NCBI GenBank assembly: GCA_964401835.1
Contig: CAYNZP010000016.1
Span: 1-50,808, forward strand
Origin: CAYNZP01 sp964401835
GTDB taxonomy: Bacteria; Planctomycetota; Phycisphaerae; SM23-33
Reading direction: 5' to 3'
Length of the DNA stretch: 50,808 nt
Shown here piece after piece: positions 42,316 through 50,771 of the stretch. Made by a program: the position numbers and the translations under genes. The notes beneath the pieces are model-generated. The model had not been told where the DNA came from and ran no database searches. It saw only the letters and a list, made by a program, of their open reading frames with translations. Within the stretch, counting starts at the first letter, position 1. Each line of letters begins with the position of its first letter.

Positions 42316-44736
42316 TTAGGACACTTTTTCGTACGGCCACATGTCGATGCCACCGTCCATCACGCGCACCTTTTTGAAGCCGGCTGAATTCAAAATCAGC
42401 GATGCCTCATAGCCACGTAGAGATATCTGGCAGAAAGTGACTATCTCTTTGTCCTTGGGAAGCTCATTAAGCCGGCCTCGCAATGCACCGAGAGGAATAT
42501 TTATGCTGCCCGGCAGGCGGACCTGCTCGTACTCCCCAGGCGAGCGGACGTCGAGGAAGATGAACTCAGCCTTTTCTTCCTGCATTTTGTGCACTTCCAT
42601 CGGCGCAACGCCTACCATGTAGCCGGCCAGCTTGTTCCTGGCGACATTGGCAGCTGTGATAATATTATCCATCGCTTCAGAGAAAGGCGGGGCATAACAC
42701 AGGTCGGAATTGGCTACTTGATGAATAGTCATGCCTGCGGTAATGGCCATTGCTGCAATATCTATTCGCTTGTCTGCGTTTCCCGGTCCGGTCGCCTGTG
42801 CGCCCAGGAGTCTGCCGGTGTTTTTCTGAACCACAAGTTTTAGCAGGAGCTTTTTGGAGTCCGGCATATAGTGTGCCTTGTCCGGAGCTGGAACGAGAAC
42901 GGTGGTAACGTCGTAGCCAAGTTGGCGTGCCTTGTTTTCGGTCAGGCCGGTGCGGCCAACCGAGTAATCGAATATTTTGCATATAGTGCTGCCCAGTACC
43001 CCGTCGAAACTGTCCTTTCCGCCGCAGATATTGACGGCTGCGACGCGCCCCTGTTTGTTGGCTACTGAGCCCATCGGCAGGTAGTATGGGCGGCCGGTTA
43101 CGAGATCGACACTCTCAACGCAGTCCCCTGCGGCATAAATGTCCGGATCTGAAGTACGCATGCACTTGTCGACCTTTATGGCGCCTGTTGAGCCAATTTC
43201 CAAATCGGCTGCCTTGGCAAGGCTGACGTTTGGAGATACTCCGATTCCAAGGATTACCATATCGGTGGGAAATGCTTGGCCGGTAGTCTTGACAGTTTTA
43301 ACTCTCTCGTCGCCCTCGAATGAGATGACCTTCGTGTCGGTCATCACTTTTACGCCTTTGGATTCGAGGTAATTTTCCAGAAGTTTCGCGATTTCCGTAT
43401 CCAGGATTACCGGAAGAATTCTGTTTAACATTTCGACTATTGTTACACGACAGCCTTTCCTGACCAGGGCTTCGGTCATTTCCGCGCCAATCAAACCTCC
43501 GCCGACAATTGTAACATCACGTGCCCGGCCTTTGCCGATTGCCGCTTTGATTCCTTCAGCATCTTCCATGCCATGGAGCGTGAAAATATTTTTAAGGTCA
43601 ACACCGGGAATCTTCGGTACCACAGGTGAAGCGCCAGTGGCGAGGACGAGTTTGTCATATTCCAGCCAGGATTCATTGCCGTTGATAATATCCTTTATGC
43701 GGACCCGCTTGTCTTTGCGGTTAATCTCTATAGCCTCGGTTTGGTTCATTACCGAGATATTTTTTACGCTCTGGAAGAATACAGAATCGCGCACTGCCCC
43801 CGCGGGCGAACTCATTAGCTCACGCTGGCTTTTGACGTCGCCTGCGATATAGAAGGGAAGCCCGCAGCCGGCGTAGGAGAGAAACTTGTGCTTCTCTACG
43901 ATGGTCACCTCGGCATCGGGCATCATGCGAATGACCTTGGCTGCTACTTTGGGCCCGGCAGCAACGCCGCCGACGATAACGACCCTGAACGCTTTTTCTT
44001 TCTTTTTTTCACTCATAGCTGATTCCTCGCCTACTTTAGAAACAGGCAGGTTGATTTCTATCTCTGCACCACCCAGCTGCGACTTGCCGACGTCCACTTT
44101 ACCTCCTGCAGCTTCGATTACCGCCTTGACGAACGCCAACCCAAGTCCGGTTCCAGGCCGGGCTGACTTGCGGGCGCCAGGCGTGCGGAAGAAGGGGATG
44201 AAAATTTTATCTTGGTCTTTTTTGGGAATCCCCACGCCGGAATCGCCAACTCTCAGCGTGATGGTGTCTTTTTTCTTGCCGGGGGACAGGGCAATCTTCA
44301 CCCGGCCGTTATCAGGTGTGTACTTCAGAGCGTTGCCTATGACAGCATTGACGGCTTCAATAAGTGCTGCCTCCTCGCTGACGACATAGGCAGGCTCGAT
44401 ATCGAGGTCAACAAGAATCGAAATGTTTTGTTTACTGGCTTTATCGGCGAAGTTCAGCTGTCCCTGGCGGACAACCTTGGCCAGGTCGGCAGAGCCTTCA
44501 ACGCCTTTTTCGCCTTCCATGAAGGAAACGATGGCCAGCATGCGCCGGATCGATTCGATGCCCTCATCGCAACGGAGATTGGCCTTTTTGAGCAGATCCT
44601 TCTGTTTGGTCGAGAGCGGACCTGCATATTCTCCGATTAACGTCCGCATAATTGTACTTATGGCAGCAAGTGGCGACTTGAGTTGATGCGCCACTAAGGA
44701 AGCGTATCTCAAATTTTCCGAGACGTGCTTTTTCAT
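42316..44736 (-). CDS. Histidine kinase fused to CoA-disulfide reductase and rhodanese
   Basis: An 806-residue three-part protein. Residues 1-240 are a histidine kinase core without a sensor: H-box LVAHQLKSPLAA (His17), N-box NAVIGNALKYTPDNG, G1 DSGVGIPKKDQDKIF and G2 GTGLGLAFVKAVIEAAGG. Residues 241-690 are a flavin pyridine-nucleotide disulfide reductase (VVIVGGVAAGPKVAAKVI, active Cys291 in SYAGCGLPFY, TIVGGGLIGAEMTEAL, DIYAAGDC). Residues about 705-806 are a rhodanese domain with Cys769 (FCQISLRG). At the junction an in-frame ATG (44016) has a strong ribosome site (GAGGAA). From there the product would be 566 residues, the usual size of a CoADR-rhodanese, so two products may be made. It lies 9 bases after the ASKHA gene. 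Confidence 0.85.
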   Translation of the reverse strand: MKKHVSENLRYASLVAHQLKSPLAAISTIMRTLIGEYAGPLSTKQKDLLKKANLRCDEGIESIRRMLAIVSFMEGEKGVEGSADLAKVVRQGQLNFADKASKQNISILVDLDIEPAYVVSEEAALIEAVNAVIGNALKYTPDNGRVKIALSPGKKKDTITLRVGDSGVGIPKKDQDKIFIPFFRTPGARKSARPGTGLGLAFVKAVIEAAGGKVDVGKSQLGGAEIEINLPVSKVGEESAMSEKKKEKAFRVVIVGGVAAGPKVAAKVIRMMPDAEVTIVEKHKFLSYAGCGLPFYIAGDVKSQRELMSSPAGAVRDSVFFQSVKNISVMNQTEAIEINRKDKRVRIKDIINGNESWLEYDKLVLATGASPVVPKIPGVDLKNIFTLHGMEDAEGIKAAIGKGRARDVTIVGGGLIGAEMTEALVRKGCRVTIVEMLNRILPVILDTEIAKLLENYLESKGVKVMTDTKVISFEGDERVKTVKTTGQAFPTDMVILGIGVSPNVSLAKAADLEIGSTGAIKVDKCMRTSDPDIYAAGDCVESVDLVTGRPYYLPMGSVANKQGRVAAVNICGGKDSFDGVLGSTICKIFDYSVGRTGLTENKARQLGYDVTTVLVPAPDKAHYMPDSKKLLLKLVVQKNTGRLLGAQATGPGNADKRIDIAAMAITAGMTIHQVANSDLCYAPPFSEAMDNIITAANVARNKLAGYMVGVAPMEVHKMQEEKAEFIFLDVRSPGEYEQVRLPGSINIPLGALRGRLNELPKDKEIVTFCQISLRGYEASLILNSAGFKKVRVMDGGIDMWPYEKVS

Positions 44737-44745
44737 CTAAGCTTT

Positions 44746-46596
44746 TTAGTCCCCGCTGGGAAAAATCATTGCCTCTGCGAATTCCATCTGGAATTGAGGA
44801 TCCTGTGATAGTTCAATATGTTGTGACTTGCTTGCGAGCTGCTCTGCCCGTTTTCTGGCTGCCGTTGACAGCAAGGCCCACCTTGAACCTGTCAAAGACG
44901 CGTTGCCAATATATTTTATCAGCTTCTGGTCAATTTCGCTGGGGAGCAGGCCGATTCTTTGAGCATTGCTGCGTCGAATAAAACTTCCAAATCCACCCGC
45001 GATAAGAACCTTTTTTAAATGGATTATAGAAAGATTCGCCTTTTTCAGCAGGATTGCTATCCCAGCACGGATAGCCCCTGTAGCCAGCTGCAATTCACGA
45101 ATGTCCTTTTCCGTAACGGTTATTCGCAGGCTTGATGACTTTTTGTCCTTCTCCGAAAGTACAAATTCACATTGGCCGTCGCCATCGAGTACAACTCGAT
45201 TTTTTATTTTATCCGGCAGGTCAGGTGGAAGCTCATCTGGGGGCAGCAATCTTCCCAGTGGCGAAATGACGCCAAGTCGCAGTAGCTCAGCAGCCAGGTC
45301 GATAAGAGCACTTCCACAAATGCCAACAGGTGCGACATTACCTATTGTGCTAAAGGCGATGTCTCCGTCGAATATAACTTTTTCAATTGCCCCCGTCGTC
45401 GCCCGCATACCGCAGGAAATCCTCGCGCCTTCAAATGCAGGCCCGGCAGCTGTCGAGGCGGCCAGAATCTCGCCTTGTTTGACCAGAACGATCTCTCCGT
45501 TTGTGCCGATATCGACCATCAGAACCGCGGAATCTTCAGTGTCCATGTTTGCGGTAAGCATGCATGCAACGGTATCGCCGCCGACAAATCCGCCGATGAC
45601 AGGGAAAATATAAACAGATGCCCGGGGATGAATTGGTATTTTCAAATTCCCGACGTCAAGTTTCAGGCCTCTTGCGTGCGTGGGAACAAACGGCACCTGA
45701 CCGAGCTGGTCAGTGTCCAAGCCGCAAAGAAGGTGCTGCATTGTCGTATTGCCGGAAAAGGCTAATTCATAGATGAACCTTTTCTCGATCCCTGCCGTCT
45801 GAGCCATCTCATCGATCATTTCTGAAACTGCTGTGGTTATGACCTGACTTAATTCATCGGGGCAGTTCGGGCAACTTGAGGCGTGTTTGATTCGGGAAAG
45901 AACATCATCGCCGAAGCTGACCTGCGGGTTCATCCTGCTGCTCAGTGCGATTTCTTCACCAGTCGTCAGGTCCAGGAGCGAACCGATGACTGTCGTGGTT
46001 CCAATATCAAAGGCTGCGCCGTAACAATGTGAGGTAGTATCGCTGGGTTCGAAATCAATCAAGTGGTGGTCAGTCAGTACGGCTGTGCCCTTAAAGTTAT
46101 TTTTCCTCAGTGATTGGGGAAGTTCACGCAATTGGTTCAGGTCTGTCTTGAGATTACCTATCTGGTTTTCCAGCCGTTTCAGGTCAGGGTCGCAATCATC
46201 GAGACTTGGCTGTGCAAGCTCCACATAAACCTTCCGTACAGCCGGCAGGACCTCTGCTTTTTCCTTTTGCGCCTCAACAAGAATCTGGTGCTGATTCGCA
46301 AAAAGTGAACTGTCCGGCACATGTATGACGCTGTGCTTATGGATTTGCGTTTGGCATGCCAGTCGCCAGCCGCTGGATATTTCCTTCTTATCAAAATGTT
46401 CAAGCTCAGCCGATGTCGGTTCGGACTCACCCTTTGTTACCTGGATGCGACATTTGCCGCAGATTCCAACTCCACCGCAGGGGGTATCTATCGTAAGCCC
46501 GGCTCTTGCTGCAGCTTCAAGCGCCTTAGTGCCAGGCAGCACATAGACTGTTCGCCCGTTTGGTTCAAATGTCACGCGAAGTTGCTTGTCCGACAT
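44746..46596 (-). CDS. 2Fe-2S ferredoxin plus ASKHA-type protein (RACo-like, DUF4445)
   Basis: Resembles reductive activators of corrinoid proteins, which use ATP and an iron-sulfur cluster to reduce inactive Co(II) corrinoid. ATG 46596 is used because GAGGCGG precedes it; TTG 46608 is upstream in frame. The 2Fe-2S ligands are Cys40, Cys46, Cys49 and Cys81 (PCGGVGICGKCRIQV and RLACQT). A linker follows (about 90-170), then the actin-like ATPase part: CYGAAFDIGTTTVIGSLLDLTTGEEIA, AFSGNTTMQHLLCG, VLMVDIGTNGEIVL and VLIAGGFGSFIRRSNAQRIGLLP. No corrinoid protein or methyltransferase is seen in the window. The 616-residue length is typical. GntR regulator lies directly upstream. Confidence 0.9.
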   Translation of the reverse strand: MSDKQLRVTFEPNGRTVYVLPGTKALEAAARAGLTIDTPCGGVGICGKCRIQVTKGESEPTSAELEHFDKKEISSGWRLACQTQIHKHSVIHVPDSSLFANQHQILVEAQKEKAEVLPAVRKVYVELAQPSLDDCDPDLKRLENQIGNLKTDLNQLRELPQSLRKNNFKGTAVLTDHHLIDFEPSDTTSHCYGAAFDIGTTTVIGSLLDLTTGEEIALSSRMNPQVSFGDDVLSRIKHASSCPNCPDELSQVITTAVSEMIDEMAQTAGIEKRFIYELAFSGNTTMQHLLCGLDTDQLGQVPFVPTHARGLKLDVGNLKIPIHPRASVYIFPVIGGFVGGDTVACMLTANMDTEDSAVLMVDIGTNGEIVLVKQGEILAASTAAGPAFEGARISCGMRATTGAIEKVIFDGDIAFSTIGNVAPVGICGSALIDLAAELLRLGVISPLGRLLPPDELPPDLPDKIKNRVVLDGDGQCEFVLSEKDKKSSSLRITVTEKDIRELQLATGAIRAGIAILLKKANLSIIHLKKVLIAGGFGSFIRRSNAQRIGLLPSEIDQKLIKYIGNASLTGSRWALLSTAARKRAEQLASKSQHIELSQDPQFQMEFAEAMIFPSGD

Positions 46597-46629
46597 AACC
46601 CGCCTCAAAAATAACCTTTATTGCAACAT

Positions 46630-46658
46630 AGTATCGCAATTTTGGCATCGCTAGGCAA
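46630..46658 (-). promoter_or_regulatory. Promoter-like sequence of the ASKHA gene
   Basis: On the minus strand TTGCCT (46658-46653), a 17-base spacer and GATACT (46635-46630) predict transcription from about 46623, giving a 27-base leader to ATG 46596. It lies just after the GntR gene, so this unit could be controlled separately from it, possibly by the GntR product. Confidence 0.45.
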
Positions 46659-46722
46659 ATTCTAAGAATAAAAGATGAAAAAAGTTAGAGTTTGCGGAAT
46701 TTGAAAGTCTGTAGGTGGGGCG

Positions 46723-47361
46723 TTATTCAAGAACGGCATTTTTAATGTGTTCTCTAATAACATCGTCTGCCCTTTGCTTGTCCCGTTTAAGGAAAAGCTC
46801 GACCAGTTCCTCGTGTTCATGCCACGGTTTGGGCAGACCGCGGTTGATGTCTTTGGAGGCACCTACACGCATCAGATAACGGAATCCAAGCCTCTGCATC
46901 TCCTTGTAAAGAAGAGAACAACCGCTCAATTCGGCAATCTTTAAATGAAAATCGAAATGCGCCTTGGTTATTGTAGCTACGTCTTTAGATGTGCTCTGGA
47001 TTTTGTCAACTTCTCTGGCGTATTCGAGCAGTTCTTTTATTTCTTCATCAGAGGCATTTTCCACCAGCAACCTGACGCATTGAGCTTCGATAGCTGTGCG
47101 AAGAATTTCTTCTTCCCTCAAGTTTTCTTCATCAAGAGAAATAACCCTCGAGCCAAACATCGCCTGACTCTCGACCAAACCGTCCTGCTCGAGGCGGAAG
47201 AGGGCTTCCATCACCGGTATCGTGCTGACGCCGAGTTTCTTTGAAAGGTCTCTTCTTACCAGACGCGTGCCAGGAGCAAGCTCACCTTCGATGATGCTTT
47301 CGCGGAGCTGTTCGTAAACCTTCTGTGATAATGTCTCAAATCCTGCGTTAGTTCTTGCCAT
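46723..47361 (-). CDS. GntR-family transcription regulator (FCD/FadR-type)
   Basis: A winged-helix DNA-binding protein of about 212 residues with a C-terminal ligand domain. The N-terminal half has the GntR helix-turn-helix: LSQKVYEQLRESIIEGELAPGTRLVRRDLSKKLGVSTIPVMEALFRLEQDGLVES (in pieces). The C-terminal half is an all-helical FCD-like domain (LRTAIEAQCVRLLVENASDEEIKELLEYAREVD and AHFDFHLKIAELSGCSLLYKEMQRLGFRYLM) that binds a small acid in relatives, with histidines placed as metal ligands. ATG 47361 is chosen because the promoter-like sequence at 47368-47396 predicts transcription starting there; ATG 47385 is in frame but inside that sequence. It probably controls the downstream ASKHA/CoADR genes. 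Confidence 0.85.
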   Translation of the reverse strand: MARTNAGFETLSQKVYEQLRESIIEGELAPGTRLVRRDLSKKLGVSTIPVMEALFRLEQDGLVESQAMFGSRVISLDEENLREEEILRTAIEAQCVRLLVENASDEEIKELLEYAREVDKIQSTSKDVATITKAHFDFHLKIAELSGCSLLYKEMQRLGFRYLMRVGASKDINRGLPKPWHEHEELVELFLKRDKQRADDVIREHIKNAVLE

Positions 47362-47367
47362 ATCAGG

Positions 47368-47396
47368 AATATCTACATATAGCATCTATGTGTCAA
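47368..47396 (-). promoter_or_regulatory. Promoter-like sequence of the GntR gene
   Basis: TTGACA (47396-47391), a 17-base spacer and GATATT (47373-47368) on the minus strand. The spacer contains an AT-rich, partly symmetric stretch (CTATATGTAGATAT) that could be an operator for the regulator itself. The predicted start coincides with ATG 47361, suggesting a leaderless message. Confidence 0.4.
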
Positions 47397-47448
47397 GGCA
47401 ATTCAATGTTGGGGTAGATTCAAAGGGGCTACAGTGTTGTTGTGCCTT

Positions 47449-48207
47449 TTAAACACGGTCGATTACGATAATTGTTTCGTCATCTGGAGGGGGTGTGTCC
47501 TGGCGAAACTCATCCAGAGCTTTTATTACAGCGTCCGCACAAATTTCAGGTTCATTGTTGGCATGAGCGTTTATTGTTTCATGCAGCCGCGTTTCGCCAA
47601 ACCTGTCATTGTGAGGATTGACAGCATCCGTTATTCCGTCCGTATAGAGCACGAACCTTTGTCCGGGAGTGAAGGTATAGCACGATTCCTCGGGTTCAAA
47701 TTCCTCAACTCCAAGCAATATGTTTCGTGAACCACCCGGAAAAACCTCGCATTTTTCTTTGTCGCAAACAAATGGGCGAGGATGCCCTGCGTTTACATAA
47801 AGACAAAGGCCGGAAGGGGCGTCGATTACAGCATAGAAAAGCGTACAGGGAAGCACGGAGCCGGTTTTATCACCCAAATCAAGCAGCATCCGGTTAAGCT
47901 CCTTGGTCAACACCAACGGCCTGCTAAGATGAGCCGAACCGCTGCGCAAAAATCCCATAACCTGTGCCATCATCAGAGACGCCCGAACGCCATGGCCCAC
48001 AACGTCACCGACAATCAGGCCGATTTGCTCTTCATTAATACGGATAAAATCGTAGAAATCTCCCCCAACCCGTCCACACATACGGTTGCGTGCCGCTGCT
48101 ACCTGGTGGGGGCAATCAACGGGGCAACCCTTTGGCAAAAGCGCCGACTGGATTTCAGCCGCTAAGGCCAAATCAAGCTCCTGCTCGATTATCCTGTCTT
48201 TCGTCAT
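47449..48207 (-). CDS. SpoIIE/PP2C-type serine phosphatase (RsbU-like)
   Basis: A 252-residue metal-dependent phosphatase expected to act on a partner such as an anti-sigma-factor antagonist. It shows AAEIQSALLPKGCPV, GRVGGDFYDFIRI (metal-binding GGDFYD), GLIVGDVVGHGVRASLMMAQVMGFLR, YVNAGHPRPFV, LYTDGITDAVN and DDETIIVIDRV, in family order. The N-terminus starts directly with the phosphatase core, so no GAF, PAS or response-regulator domain is attached. ATG 48207 is used (TTG three bases upstream is an alternative). No anti-sigma partner lies in the window. Confidence 0.9.
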   Translation of the reverse strand: MTKDRIIEQELDLALAAEIQSALLPKGCPVDCPHQVAAARNRMCGRVGGDFYDFIRINEEQIGLIVGDVVGHGVRASLMMAQVMGFLRSGSAHLSRPLVLTKELNRMLLDLGDKTGSVLPCTLFYAVIDAPSGLCLYVNAGHPRPFVCDKEKCEVFPGGSRNILLGVEEFEPEESCYTFTPGQRFVLYTDGITDAVNPHNDRFGETRLHETINAHANNEPEICADAVIKALDEFRQDTPPPDDETIIVIDRV

Positions 48208-48260
48208 CAAATAATCATAGCAGCCTTAACCGGCTGTTTCATATTGTATTGCGCAATTAA

Positions 48261-48416
48261 TTATTCCGGCGAAAACTGGTCTTTTTCCGCGCCACATTCG
48301 GGGCAGACCCACTGTTCGGGAATATTTTCAAAGGCAGTGCCCGGCTCAACGCCGTTGTCCGGATCGCCAGCTTCCGTATCGTAAACCCAGCCACAAACAT
48401 CGCAAATGTATCTCAT
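48261..48416 (-). CDS. Rubredoxin
   Basis: A 51-residue iron-only electron carrier, translated by eye from the minus strand. It starts MRYICDVCGWVYDTEAGDP and ends IPEQWVCPECGAEKDQF plus SPE. The two CxxC pairs (Cys5/Cys8 and Cys38/Cys41) bind one iron; the conserved aromatic residues and GDP/NGV turn are present. AAGGGA precedes the ATG at 8 bases. Rubredoxins serve in oxygen and peroxide detoxification and other low-potential transfers, typical of anaerobes. It lies between the phosphatase and RseP genes on the same strand. Confidence 0.93.
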   Translation of the reverse strand: MRYICDVCGWVYDTEAGDPDNGVEPGTAFENIPEQWVCPECGAEKDQFSPE

Positions 48417-48430
48417 TATGAGTTCCCTTA

Positions 48431-50554
48431 TTACCAAAGGCCCTTAATAATCCTGGCTATATCCTGCCATGTAACAAGCACAACCAATATAAGTATCAAT
48501 CCGAGCCCAATCGCCTGGATTATATTCAGCAGCTTAACAGAAAGCGGTTTGCCGCGTATCTTCTCAATTATAAGCAGCACTGCATGCCCGCCGTCAAAAA
48601 CAGGCAACGGCAGGAAGTTGAATACCGCCAGTGCGACCGATATCAGGCCCATGAAATAGACAAAATCGATCAACGGTCTTTCCCGGCCTACGGTAATGGC
48701 AGTGCCCGCTATCCCGACAGGGCCCATAAGTGTATCAGTCGAGGCGTAGCCGCTGATAAGACTTCGCAGGCTCGCATAAGTCCCAAGGACCAGCTTGATT
48801 GTCTCTTTTCCGCCCCATTTCAGGGCAGCCAGTGCGTTTGGCTGGACTATTTTAACCATCAGTGGTTTGAAGAAAGCATTATCTGAAAAGAGGCTGAAGC
48901 TGTAATCGGTAGGCTCGAATTTCGAAGAATCCAGAACGCCCAGACTTGCAGTCTCGGTCCTTATTCCGAGTTGATATTCTATTGAGACTTCTTTGCCTGC
49001 CTGGGAGGTCAGTGCATTATAGATATCTATCCACGAATTAACTTCAATACCGTTGATAGCCGTAATTGTTGCGCCTTTTTTGATTCCGGCTTCGTCAGCG
49101 ACAGATCCTTCCTGAATGTAGCCTAAGACTGGATGTTCAAAGTCGAGTGTGTTAGATATTCCTACTATTACATCCTTTCCGTGTTTGGTTGGAGTTATTC
49201 CGAATGATTTCTGCTGGTTCCCTCGCAAAACTATGATATTTGTTTTTTTATCCTCGACATTTTCGCTTATTTCAAAAAACTGCCTTAATGTCGGTGTGCT
49301 TCTGTCGCCATAGAGCAATATGATATCACCCGGTAGCAAGCCGGCCTTGTTTGCGGGCGATTTTTCTATGACGGAGGAAATTTTCAGCCGAGGCTCCATT
49401 CCGAGTATTCGAAGGGCACTGATCAAATCATCTTTCAGAACATCTTTAATTGTGCCGTCGGCAATTTCGATGCTAAAAGCAATTTTTTTGACAGTTTCCG
49501 TCGAGTCGTCTTCTTGTTTTACGTCCTTTTTGAAAATACCGACAACTTTTCCCTTTAACTTCGGTCCATCCTTGAGCCAAAAAACGTTATCGGCATGTCT
49601 GAGAGTCGGTGTGATTTCTACTTCAACGTTCTCATCTTCCCGTTCGACAACGACCTTTACCGGCTTGCCGGTAAGTTCTCTGTCGATTTGGTTGAGGCTG
49701 AGGAAATCCTTGATTTTTGCACCATCAGCCGAAATCAACCTGTCATTCTTTTTGAAAGGTGAATCGGTAATAATGTCTTTGGCTTCATTAAAGACGATAT
49801 CGTGGGCCTGTTGGATGCCGAACATCAATGTTTTGCCCTGGAATACGCCGATATCCGCCTTGCCGATGTGAGACTTATCTCCTACTTGCCGCTGGATTGT
49901 GAATTCGAACATGTCGTTCGGGCTGGAGAGCAGACTTGTCATCATTACTTCAGAGAGGTTAGTAATCTTGCCGCCTGTTACCCATAAAATGACACTGTCG
50001 CCCTGGATTTTGGTAATCCTGTCACCGGGTTGGAGTGTGTCCTTGAGGTTCGCCTGCTTGGCTTGTTGGTCTTGCCATTGAATCTTCGCGAGGTTCGCGG
50101 GCATCCCGGCTGAGGTCCCGCCGATTACAGAAGTGGGAAAATCCTTGCCGACTAGTCCGACAACCACAAACAAAACGCCAGCCATTATTACGTTCATAAT
50201 TACGCCGGCGGAGATTACCGCAAAACGTGCACCTACTGACTTTGCGTTATAGGAGCGGGGGTCGGCTTGCTGACCTTCTTCGAGGGGTTTGAAGTCCTCC
50301 TGGCCGAGCATTTTTACATATCCGCCCAACGGAAGGGCGCAGATGCAGTAGTCCGTTTCGCCCAACTTCAGCCCCAAAACTCGCGGGCCGAAACCTATCG
50401 CGAAACGCTCGATCTTGATTCCCACCAGCTTGGCTACAAGAAAGTGTCCGAGTTCGTGGAAGAATATTACCGCGCCGAATCCTACCAGGAGCAGAAAAAC
50501 AGGCATCAACCAAACGACCCAAACACTTGCAAGAACATCCATAAAAGCTTCCAT
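48431..50554 (-). CDS. rseP: RseP-type M50 site-2 protease with PDZ domains
   Basis: An intramembrane zinc protease that usually cuts anti-sigma factors or signal-peptide remnants. The catalytic HELGH (33-37) sits in the first membrane segment (LLLVGFGAVIFFHELGHFLVAKLVG), followed by the family phrase IKIERFAIGFGPRVLG and YCICALPLGGYVKMLGQED. The third-metal-ligand motif LPLPVFDGGHAVLLI is near residue 650. Between them are at least two clear PDZ-like domains (SPANKAGLLPGDIILLYGD and GYIQEGSVADEAGIKKGATITAINGIEV), with a further divergent one at about 175-245 (LQPGDRITKIQGD). At 707 residues it is much longer than E. coli RseP (about 450). GGAG precedes ATG 50554. Confidence 0.92.
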   Translation of the reverse strand: MEAFMDVLASVWVVWLMPVFLLLVGFGAVIFFHELGHFLVAKLVGIKIERFAIGFGPRVLGLKLGETDYCICALPLGGYVKMLGQEDFKPLEEGQQADPRSYNAKSVGARFAVISAGVIMNVIMAGVLFVVVGLVGKDFPTSVIGGTSAGMPANLAKIQWQDQQAKQANLKDTLQPGDRITKIQGDSVILWVTGGKITNLSEVMMTSLLSSPNDMFEFTIQRQVGDKSHIGKADIGVFQGKTLMFGIQQAHDIVFNEAKDIITDSPFKKNDRLISADGAKIKDFLSLNQIDRELTGKPVKVVVEREDENVEVEITPTLRHADNVFWLKDGPKLKGKVVGIFKKDVKQEDDSTETVKKIAFSIEIADGTIKDVLKDDLISALRILGMEPRLKISSVIEKSPANKAGLLPGDIILLYGDRSTPTLRQFFEISENVEDKKTNIIVLRGNQQKSFGITPTKHGKDVIVGISNTLDFEHPVLGYIQEGSVADEAGIKKGATITAINGIEVNSWIDIYNALTSQAGKEVSIEYQLGIRTETASLGVLDSSKFEPTDYSFSLFSDNAFFKPLMVKIVQPNALAALKWGGKETIKLVLGTYASLRSLISGYASTDTLMGPVGIAGTAITVGRERPLIDFVYFMGLISVALAVFNFLPLPVFDGGHAVLLIIEKIRGKPLSVKLLNIIQAIGLGLILILVVLVTWQDIARIIKGLW

Positions 50555-50597
50555 AGTTACTCCGATTAAAAAGAGTCCTTAACAAAACCTCGCGCTA

Positions 50598-50771
50598 GTC
50601 GCGTTTGGCCCAAAATCGGATGGCTGCGAGGCGTTGGCAACGACGCCATACCTTGATGGTATGGCGAGGAGCCGCAACAAAGCAGACGCGGATTTTCGGC
50701 CAAACCCTTCGGGACGCCGCCCTTTTGTCCGCATACGGCGTCGCTCGAAAGTCAATGATGCCAGAGGCATC
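50598..50771. repeat. Structured inverted-repeat element, probably non-coding
   Basis: Outer arms GTTTGGCCCAAAATC (50603-50617) and GATTTTCGGCCAAAC (50691-50705) pair at 14 of 15 bases. Inside is a perfect hairpin CGCCATACC (50644-50652) / GGTATGGCG (50658-50666) with a 5-base loop, and GGCGT/ACGCC arms (50630-50634, 50643-50647). A further hairpin GATGCC/GGCATC is at 50757-50771. Short reading frames on the minus strand cross it but show no recognisable protein. It may be a repeated intergenic element or part of an RNA; nothing else is identified up to the window end. Confidence 0.6.

Noticed and set aside
44966..45613. Plus-strand frame (215 codons) inside the ASKHA gene
   Set aside because: Serine/proline-rich translation typical of an antisense shadow; the sense protein is complete.
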